A stretch of 64,000 bases of DNA, taken from NCBI GenBank assembly GCA_963576565.1, contig OY755045.1, positions 7,623,477-7,687,476 on the forward strand, in the 5' to 3' direction. The position numbers were made by a program, and so were the translations under genes. Source of the DNA: Aspidapion aeneum. Lineage: Eukaryota > Arthropoda > Insecta > Coleoptera > Brentidae. Shown here in pieces: positions 10,807 through 21,275 of this stretch. The notes beneath the pieces are model-generated. The model did no database searches. It saw only the letters and a program-made list of their open reading frames with translations, and was not told where the DNA came from. Positions within the stretch are counted from its first letter, which is position 1. Each line of letters starts with the position of its first letter.

Positions 10807-11243
10807 AGATAGTCTTAAGTTGTGCTACGTATTTTTACGTAAGCATGAGATTTGACAGATACGCAAGCGTACTTCGTCACACCGTCATCAAGGTCACGTT
10901 AGGAGCTTACGTATTTACGTTAGCTTACGGCAGTCTGCGGGCACCTTAACGTTATCAAAGAATAGAATTGGTTGATTGACCGATCAAAAAATGAGGCCTA
11001 GACCATAATTTCCGCTTCCAGTACAAAACGATTCTTTGCAAATATATTCCTACTGCAGTTGAAAAGACAAAAAACAAAATTGTAACATCAAAAAAACACA
11101 GTGCCTCATTCCATATTCACTGCTATTAGTAGACTTGTTATGGTAACGTAAAAACATTCAACTTAAACTCAAATTTGGAACAAAACGTAGAGCGCTTAAC
11201 GTGCAGTTTTACGTAAAAATACTTAGCACAACTTAAACTATCT
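10807..11243. mobile_element. MITE with AGATAGTTTAAGTTGTGC terminal inverted repeats (E4), copy 1
   Basis: The left end AGATAGTCTTAAGTTGTGCT is the inverse of the right end AGCACAACTTAAACTATCT. The repeats extend about 35 bp into ACGTATTTTTACGTAA. The 437-bp interior is non-coding and contains several TTACGTA-type motifs. A nearly identical right half occurs at 15.10-15.41 kb and an inverted truncated copy at 42.2 kb. The target duplication is not resolved. Confidence 0.8.
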
Positions 11244-13031
11244 ATTATAAAATAGCCCAAATTCATCATCTCCGTAATGACAGAATCTCGACACAGATTT
11301 TTTTTAAATCAAATCTAGAAAATGTAATTTATACTGAAATTTAGTGGCTGATTTTATTTTAGCATTTTACAAACAAACAGCTACTTGTGTGTAGGTGTAG
11401 TTTTTAGTTAGTATTAGTTTACTTGTTTATAGATAAAGTTTATTTGCCCTTCTTTTACATGCGCAAAGTGCTTGGATTAGGAACAGTTTCAGACTCATCA
11501 TGGCCCTGTAGAGCAACCTCAAAAATCCCACAGAATTTTAAAAAGTCTATTAACCTATTAAGTATATGTCTATTTTTTGCCACATTTTCATTATGTTCGG
11601 TAATGTTTTGCCTATAGGTGTATGCACAAGACATACACCCTTTCGATAGCTTTAGGCGCTGGTTAAACTTTTAACGCATTAAGGATAAAAATGGAAAATA
11701 ACGCGAGAACCATACAAAATGTCGATTGACACCTACCTTGCTATTTCTCGGCGGTACAAATTCCATTCACTGGGCGCCCAGGCTTCTACCAGAGTTCTTG
11801 AGTTGATCGAAATCACTGTGAGGAGTTGAGGTAACGGATTGGAATGATTTTAGAATTGATTGGCACTAATTGCAATTGATTGAATTGTAGTTTTGGAAAC
11901 CGAGTAAAACACGCCGGTTTCAATATGGAAGTTACGATGATCTCTCTCTCATCGTGCCGGTAATTGCGCACTTTCTATCCGCGCACCTTGCGGTGTCACG
12001 TGACAACCTGTATGGTTCAGTGCAACGGAATAATTAATATTTAGGAAAATTAAGTATTATTTGTCTTGCACGTACAATAGGCACTATTCAATTGTTACCT
12101 AATATCAGTCTTGCCTAGCATAGAAAATTCTATGTGGTTATTTAAATAAGTAGAACTTACTTTGTGTCTTTAACTTTTCACTAAAGTGCTAGAGATCACA
12201 CATTCCTTTTGTCACCCACGCACTTCGTGGATTGTTGATAATAAGACAAATAAAGCAATAAAAAGCATTTCGTTTTGTACAACCGCACAACCAGTTTTCG
12301 GCATCGTATAATTTTTTATTACTTGCACTAAAATTTTGGTTAAATTTTAGGATTTTTAGGTCCGGTCTATGTGGCCCTAAAGAGTTTATTTGTAATCGAA
12401 GTTAATATGTCAACGTGTTTAAATTTACACAGTTAATTATGTAATAGACATTTTGTAAACAAACTAAGGATAGAACCGGCATCATGTAGAAGGGCAACGG
12501 AAATTTCCGCACGATGATGATGGCCGATTTCAACTAAAACACACACTCCTCCCGCCTGAAAAACGGGTGAAATTGAAACCTTACCCCGCGCGGCGCTGCC
12601 GGCTTATAATAATTTACGCTAGAAAACCCAATTAATCGCTTGATGTTAACCACATATAATCAAAAGAACAATTACTTGGCTTTTTTACATGAAACGTTTT
12701 TGTTATGATAAGTTATTTTTGTAAATATCTTGGATGTGTTTAGTTTGGAAGCAGGTACCACCAAATGAATTCTTATTTAATCGAGTGAGTTCCAACAAAA
12801 ACCAATTGACGATCAATGTAAGGGGCGGAACCCAAATGTCAAAATGGTACTGTGGTGTGTTGGTACTCGGGCGGGTTGTACTGATCACTCCCAAGCGATA
12901 AGAAGAGCAGTACCACGGTTTTAAAACATATAGTCCACGTAATTGTAAGAAAAATATATAACCAGCAGTTTATAGATCAGGGCACATTCTTAAACTACTT
13001 AACGCAAAAATTAAGTTTTTAAAAAATCATT
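11244..13031. other. Unassigned 1.8-kb stretch
   Basis: No gene, LINE motif or long repeat recognised on either strand. Frames are under 70 codons. Confidence 0.45.
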
Positions 13032-13175
13032 AGATAGTTTAAGTTGTGCTACGTATTTTTATGTAAGCATGAGATTTGACAGTTACGCAAGCGCACTTCG
13101 TCACACCGTCATCAAGGTCACGTTAGGAGCTTACGTATTTACGTTAGCTTACAGCAGTCTGCGGGCAACGATTAA

Positions 13176-13345
13176 GGCCTTCTCACACACATCTCCGTAG
13201 CATGGTGCATAACGCGAAGCATGAGGCTTTCAACCAATCACCGATCGAATAGCAGCGGCCATATTGGTTTTGCATAAGAAAAGTCCATAAGGTTGAACTT
13301 CAATGCGCCATGCTATGCGCTATGCATTTTTGTGAGTGATCGGCT
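13176..13345. mobile_element. TTAA-flanked MITE (piggyBac-like target)
   Basis: A 170-bp insertion flanked by TTAA on both sides (13172-13175, 13346-13349). It has loose inverted ends (GGCCTTCTCACACACAT with the inverse of GTGAGTGATCGGCT) and subterminal 'agcatggtgcata' / 'tgcgccatgct' repeats. It interrupts the left inverted repeat of the C2H2-bearing element. TTAA duplication is the piggyBac rule, but the ends are not classical. Confidence 0.7.
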
Positions 13346-13512
13346 TTAAACGAGTCGTTAAATACCGAGATGAATTCCAAGACGTGCGCAAGCGTTGTTC
13401 TGTCACTCCACAACCAATCAACTGAGAGATATTTCAGTATGGTTTTATACAGCAAAACTTTAATAATTTCCAGTTCTTTTTTATGAAAATTCGTCGTTTT
13501 TGTGCTGTGAAA

Positions 13513-13797
13513 ATGCCGGTGACGTGCAAGTTGTGTGACAAATTATTTAGTGCCCAATTTAATTTGAATAAACACTGTCAAAGTAAACATGACATACAAA
13601 AAGAAAGGTATTCCTATGCAGAAAGTGTTTTTATGTTTAGATGCCTAGAATGTAAATGCTCCTTCCCAAAAAACTTGGATCTGTGTGATGATTTGAAATA
13701 CAAACACAATCAAGAAATACTTGAAGAAACATTGGAGTTGAGAGTCAATACTCCCATGGCAAAACAAAATAAACGTGAAATGCATAAGATCATATAG
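13513..13797 (+). CDS. C2H2 zinc-finger protein fragment (transposon cargo)
   Basis: From the Met at 13513 the frame reads MPVTCKLCDKLFSAQFNLNK and continues HCQSKH: one complete C2H2 finger (C-x2-C-x12-H-x4-H, with the usual F and L core residues). A second finger starts FRCLECKCSFPKNLDL, but its first His is Asp (CDDLKYKH), so it should not bind zinc. The rest is a short charged tail ending at 13797. An upstream in-frame Met at 13483 gives a 104-residue version. DNA binding is expected of the intact finger. It lies wholly inside an inverted-repeat element, so I read it as the first exon or cargo of a transposon gene. Confidence 0.6.
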   Translation: MPVTCKLCDKLFSAQFNLNKHCQSKHDIQKERYSYAESVFMFRCLECKCSFPKNLDLCDDLKYKHNQEILEETLELRVNTPMAKQNKREMHKII

Positions 13798-13900
13798 AAG
13801 AAATACTGCATATACCTCAAAAAATATTAATCGCAGCACGTAGATATTGTATATTTTTGAAATCGGAAAGAAACGACGAATCTTAAAATGCAAAAATATA

Positions 13901-14770
13901 CAGGGTGTTCCCTCTCAAAAAATCGACTTCATTGTCACACCTGTTCCAAATTCGTTGATTTTGTGGTGTCGGGTATTTCTAGGGGAGATAGAAAAGAACT
14001 GACCCCCCCTTTGCGACGCTCAAATTTCAAGAGAAGCCTAAAGGTGAAACCACATTTAGATATACCAAGCCGTTTTTAAGCTACGGAGTGTTTTTGTCTG
14101 CATTTTGGGAGGGGGTCTATAACTTTTTTGTTTATGAAAATTTTGTTTTTGTGTAAATAGCTTTCTTATAGATCTTTTCTTGAAGAATTGACAGATGTAA
14201 ACGGTTTTTATTTATCTCTTTTGGTTTTTAAAATATTGCATAAAGTTGTTATTTTTTCTTGCAGAATAACTCTTTTTTTATTCGATTTTTAAAATCAGCT
14301 TAAAATTTCCTTTAAAATGATGAATCACACTCAATATTTTATTTTTTTATTGTTTTCCTTATTTTTATTTTTTAATCACCTCTTTATTATTTTTTTATTT
14401 TTATAATTTTATATTAAAATTTTAAACTAAAATATGTGGTAAAAATAAAAAAAAAATACAAAAATTTAAAGAAATAAAGGGATCCTACCATAAAGAAAAA
14501 TTAATTTTATGTGATATCTCAAAAACTAAACGTGACAAATGAAATTTAATTTAACACTTGAATTCCTCTTAAAAAAGTGCTTAAGAATGTTTTCACAAAA
14601 ATAAAAAATATTAATAAATAAACAAGTTATAGACCCCTTCCCAAAATGCAGACTTTTTAAAAACACCCTGTAGTTTAAAAACGGCTTGCTATATCAAAGG
14701 GGGATCAGTTTTTTTTAGCCCCCTAGAAATATTCGAAACCCCCCAAAAACATTGAATTTGGGACACTATG
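13901..14770. mobile_element. Mariner-type MITE (CAGGGTGT ends) inside the C2H2 element
   Basis: Flanked by TA (13899-13900, 14771-14772), with ends CAGGGTGTTCCCTCTC and GGGACACTATG. The subterminal arms are long and loosely inverted ('ctgcattttggg...ggtctataact' versus 'tagaccccttcccaaaatgcag'). Clearly related to the larger element at 43162-44943, but with no transposase frame. Confidence 0.8.
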
Positions 14771-15511
14771 TACATGGTGACGGATAGAAAAAAAATATGT
14801 TGGCTTTTAAAGTTGTCATAATTAACCAAAAAAATCTCAATTTATTTTCAATGATAAAGTTGCTGAGTGCTCCGGTTATAAAAAACCACCCGGTACCGAC
14901 ATAAAATCATACCTAAAAATTAGAATTGACCATTATTTTATACCTTGAATTTTTTATTATACGTTAAGCTCTTCGATTTCGCGCCAATCACGGTATTCGC
15001 GCCAATAATTTAAATTAGACATTTTGACGTTAATTTTGGCGCATGCTCCTTTGATGGAATTCATCTCGGTATTTAACGACTCGTGGCTTTAATCCTTGGT
15101 CTGCGGGCACCTTAACGTTACCAAAGAATAGAATTGGTTGATTGACCGATCGAAAAAAAATGAGGCCTGGACGATAATTTCCGCTTCCACTACAAACGAT
15201 TCTTTGCAAATATATTCCTGCTGTAGTTGAAAAGACAAAAAACAAAATTGTAACATCAAAAAAACACAGTGCCGAATTACATATTCTCTGCTATTAGTGG
15301 ACTTGTTATGGTAATGTAAAAACATTCAACTTAAACTCAATTTTGGAACAAAACGTAGAGCGCTTAACGTGCAGTTTTACGTAAAAATACGCTGCACAAC
15401 TTAAACTATCTCTTGTCTAGTCTAGTGGTCTGTACGCGAATAAAACAGAAACAAACATCGTGGTTCGGCTCGGTTCGGTTCAGGTTGGAAATACATGTAA
15501 ATTAATTTAGC

Positions 15512-15696
15512 TTTATCGAGAAGCTGGATTGTTATGCGACACCAGACACCCTGATTATAAAAATCGTTATAAAAAGGCAGACGCCTTAAAGGAAATAGGA
15601 ATATTGTGTGATACTTCTTCAGAGGAAGTGGACAGAAGATTAAAAAACATCAATAGCCAGTTCCAAAGAGGACACAGAAATTATCAGGGATTATAA
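15512..15696 (+). pseudogene. MADF-domain remnant
   Basis: The frame LLCDTRHPDYKNRYKKADAL, then KEIGILCDTSSEEVDRRLKN, then INSQFQRG matches a MADF domain: a DNA-binding fold with an LYD-P-YKNR opening, a K/A-rich helix followed by EI, and a final K-N-L/I-R/N-S-QF-R helix. The preceding helix (FIEKLDCYA) is one frame off, so there is a frameshift near 15535. The run ends at a stop (15694-15696). MADF proteins occur as host regulators and as transposon accessory proteins. No neighbouring exon is visible. Confidence 0.6.
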
Positions 15697-16092
15697 AAAT
15701 TTCACTAATTGTTTTCCTATATGTGGAGTTGACAATTTGTGCGTGTTTTCGAAAACTTGTAGTTTTGTTGTGTTGCTGTTTTGTTGATGTTTTATTTGTT
15801 GGATGTGGACCCGGCATAACCGTTTTTTTTACCTTTCTAAAGTTATTTATTATTTCCAAAACAAACTAGGTACTTGAAGAAAACGGTACTACATGCTTTC
15901 AGTTTTGCGAGTACGTGGAAGACACCCTCCCAGGTTGTGTAGCCGGCAATATTTCAATTTCAATTTAGCGTTCGGTGCCTGCTCTTCGCAGGAACTATCT
16001 AGATCGAGGATGACTTTCTGAATTTATGACTTATTGGTACTTAGTCTTCGTTTTTTTTACTACATTTAAACAGTGACGTGCTTAGATTTTTG
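15697..16092. other. Unassigned stretch
   Basis: No gene seen before the LINE frame. Confidence 0.5.
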
Positions 16093-16663
16093 GAAAATAG
16101 AGTAAGTAACCAAAAGGCGTCCCAAAAATTTGGGGTGCTATTTCGTACCAGACATCTGTATACACGAAGCCAACTGCTGACACTCTGCAAAGCCCAGATT
16201 CGACCAACTATGGAGTACTGCTCACATATATGGAGTGCGGCACTCAAACATACCTTAATGCTTTTGAACACCATGCAAAAACGAGGTATCAAGCTGATCA
16301 ATGACCCCGCACTTACCCGTAGCTTGGATAGTCTCGAACATCGAAGAACTGTAGGTGATCTATCTCTCTTCTACAGGTATTATCACGGAAAATGCTCTAA
16401 AGAGCTGGCACGTATGATCCCCACGGGAGTAGCACCTACTAGGCGAACACGTCAGACAGACCGTAACCATCAATTTACTGTCAAAATAGAGGCACCAAGG
16501 ACCTCATTATATCAGAATTCATATCTCTGGAGAACAGCATCGCTGTGGAATAGACTCCCTGCGACAGTTTTCCCTGCAGACTACAACCTGAACCGTTTCA
16601 AAACCAGCATACACCAACATCTCCTTGCGAGTTCGCATAACCGTAAAAAAAAAAGAGTTGTGA
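16093..16663 (+). pseudogene. Non-LTR retrotransposon polymerase C terminus (CR1/Jockey-like)
   Basis: An open frame of about 200 codons with no plausible start, reading KASQKFGVLFRTRHLYTRSQ, LLTLCKAQIRPTMEYCSHIW, LSLFYRYYHGKCS and RLPATVFPADYNLNRFK. This is the post-polymerase thumb/tail region of common arthropod LINEs. The catalytic palm is absent (5' truncation near 16090). The frame runs into a small inverted-repeat element at 16664, which supplies its last eight or so codons (TEGSSAP), so its present stop is not the original one. A run of A precedes the junction. Confidence 0.8.
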
Positions 16664-16775
16664 CCGAGGGGTCATCGGCACCCTAAAATTTTGTACAGCG
16701 TCCAACAGGACTTGAGTACTGTTGGGTACTGTCGTGAAATTTGTACAGTACTGTTGAAAGCTGATGACCCCTCGG
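16664..16775. mobile_element. CCGAGGGG-family minimal element (112 bp)
   Basis: Ends CCGAGGGGTCATC and GATGACCCCTCGG are perfect inverted repeats. The flanks are the 6-bp duplication ttgtga (16658-16663, 16776-16781). The interior has two TTGTACA motifs and only about three units of the 10-bp repeat ('gtactgttgg'). The ends are nearly identical to those of the 1.9-kb member at 36924, so this is a collapsed form of that element. Confidence 0.85.
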
Positions 16776-16781
16776 TTGTGA

Positions 16782-17223
16782 CTCAATAATGGTTAATAGT
16801 AATTATCTTTCTTCATTTAGGTACACTTGACAACTTTTTTAATATTTTAATATTTTACCTACGTTTAAAGATTCCAAAGAAATAATATGTTGTTTGGCAA
16901 CGCCGCATCATTGTAAGTATAAGTATAAAAATCATGATTTTATAGATAATTTTGTTCAGCAGATTTTAAAGCTACCTAAAATTCCGGGTTTTCAGGACTA
17001 ATCTAGGGGATTTTAAAGGGAATTTAAAATTGTTCATCTAAATTATTACAAGGGGAAAACATTCATTCCTTCTATAATAAAGAAAAAATCCTGAAGCAGG
17101 TTTGTTTACGGTCAACTATAAATATTGACTGAGCTGCTGTGGAGTATCTGCTATCAGCCCAGGATTTGGCGTTTAAAATCAATTATCCGCTAACAAAAAT
17201 AAATGGATCAATGATGGATCTGA
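16782..17223. other. Unassigned stretch
   Basis: AT-rich, no gene seen. Confidence 0.5.
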
Positions 17224-17333
17224 TACCTTCCTAGCTAGCCTATCAGCACACTTCAAGTGAAGCCATGATTATATCAGCCTTGAAAACAGTTTTTTGTAAA
17301 TATCTCAGAAACTAAAGCTCCTACGAAGTTTTT

Positions 17334-18476
17334 TTTTTATTTAGTCGGTTTACAACGTTTTTCTACGTTGTCCGACGCCTATTCTCCACCTCCTTCGATC
17401 CTGACAATCATCGTCTGTCAATTTTTTTTGACTCATTGATCTTTGGATTGACTGTTGCCATTCTAGTTTAGGACGCCCTCTTTCTCTGTGCCCTATTGGT
17501 TGCCATTCTAGGACCTGCTTAGGTAATCTCTCGTCGTTCATCCGTTGTGCATGGCCGTACCATATCAGTTGTCTTTTAGTGATGTCATCCGTTATGCTCC
17601 CTTCGATTCCCATTCTTTCTTTTATGATCTCATTTCTTATGTGATCTGTTCTAGATATTCTCATTGATCTTCTTATTGCATACATTTCGACACTTTCCAT
17701 TTTTGTTTTGTATTTTTCTGTTACGCGACAAGTCTATTCCATACAACAGCGTGCTTTTCAACATTGTTTCATATATGTTAAATTTTACATTCTTTTTTAT
17801 CTCTCTGCTCCATATATACTGTTAAGACATTCAATAACCTTTTTTGCTTTTACTATTCTTTTTTCAGTTCTTTACAGTCTGTTCCTGTCTTATGAAATGT
17901 GATACCCAAATATACATACTCATTGCATGGAGATATTACTTGTCCATTGTCTAATGTCTAACTCACTGGATTCGTTTCCAATACATAAGTACTGTGTCTT
18001 GTCCACGTTCACTGTTAATCCCCACTTTTGGTATTCTTCCATTAACTTTCTCATCATATACTCCATGTCTTCTTTATCATTAGCTACAATTACTTGGTCG
18101 TCAACAAACTGTAGGGTGTATATGGTAAATCGGTCGTTAAGGTGTATTCCCATGCCGTGCACTTTACATTTCCAGTTTTTTAGAGCTACTGCGACATATA
18201 TTTTAAAAAGAGTTGGAGAGATACAACATCCCTGTCTTAAGCCTTTTGTTACCAGGAATTCTTTTGAAAGTCGATTTCCAATTTTAATTTTAGATGTTGA
18301 CACTTTGTATAGTTATTTTATCGCTTTTATGTATGTATGATTGATATTAGTCTGCTCTAACACTGTCCATAGTTTTTCTACTGGAACGGTATCATTTGCT
18401 TTTTGTAGGTCCACAAAGGTAACATGAGTCTATATTTCTGGCGCTCCTTTTCTCAATTACTTGTTTAAGACAGAGA
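17334..18476 (-). pseudogene. LINE-A polymerase fragment with 16-bp target duplication
   Basis: Inserted in E3, flanked by ctcctacgaagttttt at 17318-17333 and 18477-18492. On the reverse strand, motifs in order are FLVTKGLRQGCCISPTLFKI, the catalytic box as LQFVDDQVIV (usually FADD), then MMRKLMEEYQKWGLTVNVDK, and after frameshifts a clean C-terminal frame (17350-17700) with HIRNEIIKERMGIEGSITDD and RRRWRIGVGQRRKTL. The endonuclease and the start of the polymerase are missing (5' truncation). The exact non-LTR clade is not clear. Confidence 0.85.
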
Positions 18477-18765
18477 CTCCTACGAAGTTTTTATATATAA
18501 CACAAATTATTGAGCAAAATGTAGTCTACCATATTTCGAAAACCACATATTGATATGATGCTCCGTTAAACAGTAGCATTTTTAAAATTTTTTAATTGCC
18601 AAAAAACTCTTATTAGCAATAATGGATTTTGACCGAAATCTAATCAGCTCGTTAGAGTGTCAAACACTATTCTACCTGAAAATTTTATGAAAATCGGTTC
18701 AGCGGTTTAGGAACTATCGTGTTACGGACAAAAATAATATACACCCACACACACACAGAAATATA

Positions 18766-19356
18766 GTATAGAAAAATGAACTGGCTAATTGGAAGGAAGT
18801 CCAATTTAACAATTCATAATAAGTTACTGCTTTATAGACAAATACTGAAACCAGTATGGACATATGGTATTCAACTATGGGGTTGTGCTAAAGAGAGTAA
18901 CATTTTAGTTGTACAGAGATTTCAAAATAAAGTATTGAGAAACATTGTGAATGCACCTTGGTACGTTCGAAATAGTGACCTTCATCGAGATCTAAAAATC
19001 GAAACTGTAGCAGAGACTATAAAAAAGTACGCAAAAAGCCATGAAGATAGACTCCATCGGCATGTGAATGTGGAAGCAATTCAGCTTCTAGACAATACTA
19101 TGCTAGTTCGAAGACTAAAAAGAATGAAGCCGTTTGAGCTAGTAAACTAAGTGAATTACACATAAAACAAAATAATGCTATAAACACAACACAATTGTGA
19201 GTTACAGACTAAACAAAGCGGGGAAAACTGTTCAGTAAACCCTTAGTTTAAATCTGACTTTTCTAGTAAATTAAGTTAAAACAAAATTGCTAATTAGTCT
19301 TACTGACTAGATTGTAATAAAAAAAACACAGTGTGTTTGACAAATAAAAAAAAAAA
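18766..19356 (+). pseudogene. Jockey-like LINE 3' end
   Basis: The frame MNWLIGRKSNLTIHNKLLLY, ILKPVWTYGIQLWGCAKESN, VNAPWYVRNSDLHRDL and a terminal KPFELVN stop (18776-19150) is the Jockey-type polymerase C terminus. It is followed by a 3' UTR with AATAAA-like strings and a poly(A) near 19345-19357. Flanked by acacacacacaga (18747-18759, 19357-19369), which lies in the (AC)n tract of E3, so part of this match may be microsatellite. Strongly 5'-truncated. Confidence 0.85.
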
Positions 19357-19496
19357 AACACACACACAGAGATCACGACGATATTGATAAGATAGTTCAA
19401 AATACACCCAAGCGAAACATTTTCGGCGTTTTCTCAAAAAAAATTTCATCGAAACTAATACCTTCTCTAGCCATTGCTACGCGGGTTAAGAAGGTA

Positions 19497-19847
19497 AAAA
19501 TCTACTTAAACTAGTTTTTTTGCTCTTTAAGCATAGAATAAAACTTTAAACTGATCTGGACGTAAACATATCATAAATATATGTTCTTACCTAGTCGTTA
19601 ACTGTAAAATAAATGTTTGGTATCATGCTGGTGTTACGATTGTTACAATAAATGTTACATTGGTATGCGCTCAGAATAAAATATCATTGTGTTTTGATTT
19701 AGTTTTCGTGTAATTGGTTCGGAAGAATTTATAGAACTTTAAAGGAAAGAGATAAGAGTGGGTTTAAGAATATTGGGAAATAAAAAAAATATACGATTTT
19801 TTTTTCAGAAATGAATTTTCCTAATTTAAAAATACTGTTTTTTTATT
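19497..19847. other. Unassigned stretch
   Basis: AT-rich, no gene seen. Confidence 0.5.
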
Positions 19848-20016
19848 TTAGCTCACACTACTACTATAAGCATAGAGTAAGATAGCCTATGACTTACTCT
19901 ATGCTATAAGTAGCGATGGTGATCCTAATTTTTTCGAGAAAAAAAAAGTTGCTTCGATTTCAAAAATTTTTATATATCTTTGCGTTTCAGATGATTTTGA
20001 TACTTTTTTGTTTTGC

Positions 20017-20047
<31 letters not shown>

Positions 20048-20600
20048 ATGTCTGTCTGTAACGACCAACCCGCATAACTCAAAAACCGCTTGTCCGATTT
20101 TAATGAAATTTGGTACCTAAGTTGGGTCTTGGGCCGTGATGGTCCCATTTAAAAATGAACAAAATCCACCGAACGTAAGCCAAATAAAAGGGTGTGGGTA
20201 GATTCCAAAAATTAGAGTTTATGTGAAAATATGGCGTGTGTGATATCAAACGAAAGGTAATTAAGTCTGGAGTTAAAAAAAATGAATTTTAGTTTATTTT
20301 TAAAAAAAGGGTGGGGGTAGATGTCAAAAATTAGAGTTTAAGTGAAAATATGGCGTGTGTGATATCAAACGAAAGGTAATTGAGTCTGGAGTTAAACAAA
20401 ATACATTTTAGTTTTTTTCAAAAGGGTGGGGGTAGATTAAAAAAATTTGAGTTTAAGTCAAAACCTGGCTTGTGTGGTATCAAACGAAAGGTAATTGAGT
20501 CTGGAGTTGAATAAAATATATTTCAGTTTTTGATTATATTAGCTCACACTATAACTATAGTACCTAGTGTGAGCTTAGGTGCCCATAGATTGGCAGAGTT
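19848..20600 (+). mobile_element. E2 hairpin-ended element, copy 3
   Basis: Same order as copy 1: 5' hairpin region, 'tcctaattttttcgagaaa' block, (GTCT)n, then three ~115-bp minisatellite units starting near 20190, 20309 and 20424, and the 3' hairpin at 20538-20575. Its 5' hairpin is interrupted by a 33-bp micro-element, and the distal arm has lost the 'tgtgagct' end. Confidence 0.75.
19871..19903. mobile_element. 33-bp micro inverted-repeat insertion, copy 1
   Basis: CATAGAGTAAG at the left and CTTACTCTATG at the right are perfect 11-bp inverted repeats around an 11-bp spacer. Flanked by the 7-bp duplication ctataag (19864-19870, 19904-19910). The E2 copy at 4521-4533 gives the empty site 'tactactataagt'. 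A second copy is at 29470. Confidence 0.8.
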
Positions 20601-21030
20601 TTTTTATGCTAACACTACAAATGTTCTTCTTTATAAAAACTTCAAAAAATAAATTTTGTAGGTATAACTGGGTGTATTAATTTAGATATACCTTTTATAT
20701 TTGAAGGAATTTTTGATGTAAAGAAATATCCCTGTATAGATTTGTGAAATCAAATTATCAAAAATTATGGTTTTAGTGCCAAAAAAATTTAAATAATATC
20801 CATATTGCTTTTTTAGTCATTTGTAACAAAATTATTACTTAATAATACTAACCTACTATTATTATAAATATGAAAATAAGTGGAAAAAGTATTTTTATAT
20901 TTTAACAAAATAAGGAAAACCACAAAAAATGTACCATATAAAAGTTGTGTACTTAATTGTTATATTTCTTTTTACTCATTAAATAAACTAATAAATATTA
21001 ATGTAAAATATATATATTTTCCTGCTGGTC
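20601..21030. other. Unassigned AT-rich stretch
   Basis: No gene seen. Confidence 0.5.
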
Positions 21031-21275
21031 AATGGCTAGTGAAGGTATTTTTTTTTTTTAGATAACACTGATCTTAACAATATCGTCGCGCCTGTGTGTT
21101 TGTTCGTACCCCAATAGCTCCTGATCCGCTAAACCAATTTTAAGAGCTGTTAAGAGCTTGTTAGATTTTGGTAAAAATCCATTGATGCTAATGACAGATT
21201 TTTGAAGTTAAAAATATGCTAACTTTTTAACAGAGTATCGCATCAATTAGTTGGTATGGATAGACATAAGACTCG
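21031..21275 (-). mobile_element. E3 repeat, reverse fragment
   Basis: Reads as the inverse of the E3 right half: 'ggctagtgaaggta', then the diverged 'aaaccaattttaa' block, 'gttagattttggtaaaaatc' and 'cagagtatcgcatcaat'. Confidence 0.6.

Larger units (their letters stand above)
13168..15098. mobile_element. TIR element carrying a C2H2 zinc-finger frame (possibly Mutator-like)
   Basis: Terminal inverted repeats are readable once an inner MITE is removed: left ACGATTAA + ACGAGTCGTTAAATACCGAG, right inverse AAGGATTAAAGCC ACGAGTCGTTAAATACCGAG. Inverted homology runs on through GATGAATTCC. The flanking 11-bp duplication gtctgcgggca fits the 9-11 bp range of MULE-type elements. The cargo is a C2H2 frame at 13513-13797. 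No transposase catalytic region is present, so the element is non-autonomous or deleted. Confidence 0.7.
13032..15411. mobile_element. E4 MITE, copy 2, interrupted by a 1.9-kb insertion
   Basis: The left part (13032-13167) and right part (15099-15411) align with the contiguous copy at 10807-11243 and together give one complete MITE. The break falls at 'cagtctgcgggca', repeated on both sides as an 11-bp duplication (13157-13167, 15099-15109). This is the outermost layer of a four-layer nest. Confidence 0.85.
17224..19496 (+). mobile_element. E3 repeat, copy 1, carrying two LINE insertions
   Basis: Outer ends 'taccttcctagc' and 'gctacgcgggttaagaaggta' look like short inverted TACCTTC/GAAGGTA termini. 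The interior has conserved blocks ('acttcaagtgaagccatga', 'ttatgaaaatcggttcagcg') and an (AC)n tract. Without the LINE-A (17334-18476) and Jockey (about 18766-19356) insertions, E3 is roughly 0.5 kb. Other copies: 53229-54388 (+), 21031-21275 (-), 5567 (-). Non-coding, class unknown. Confidence 0.7.
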
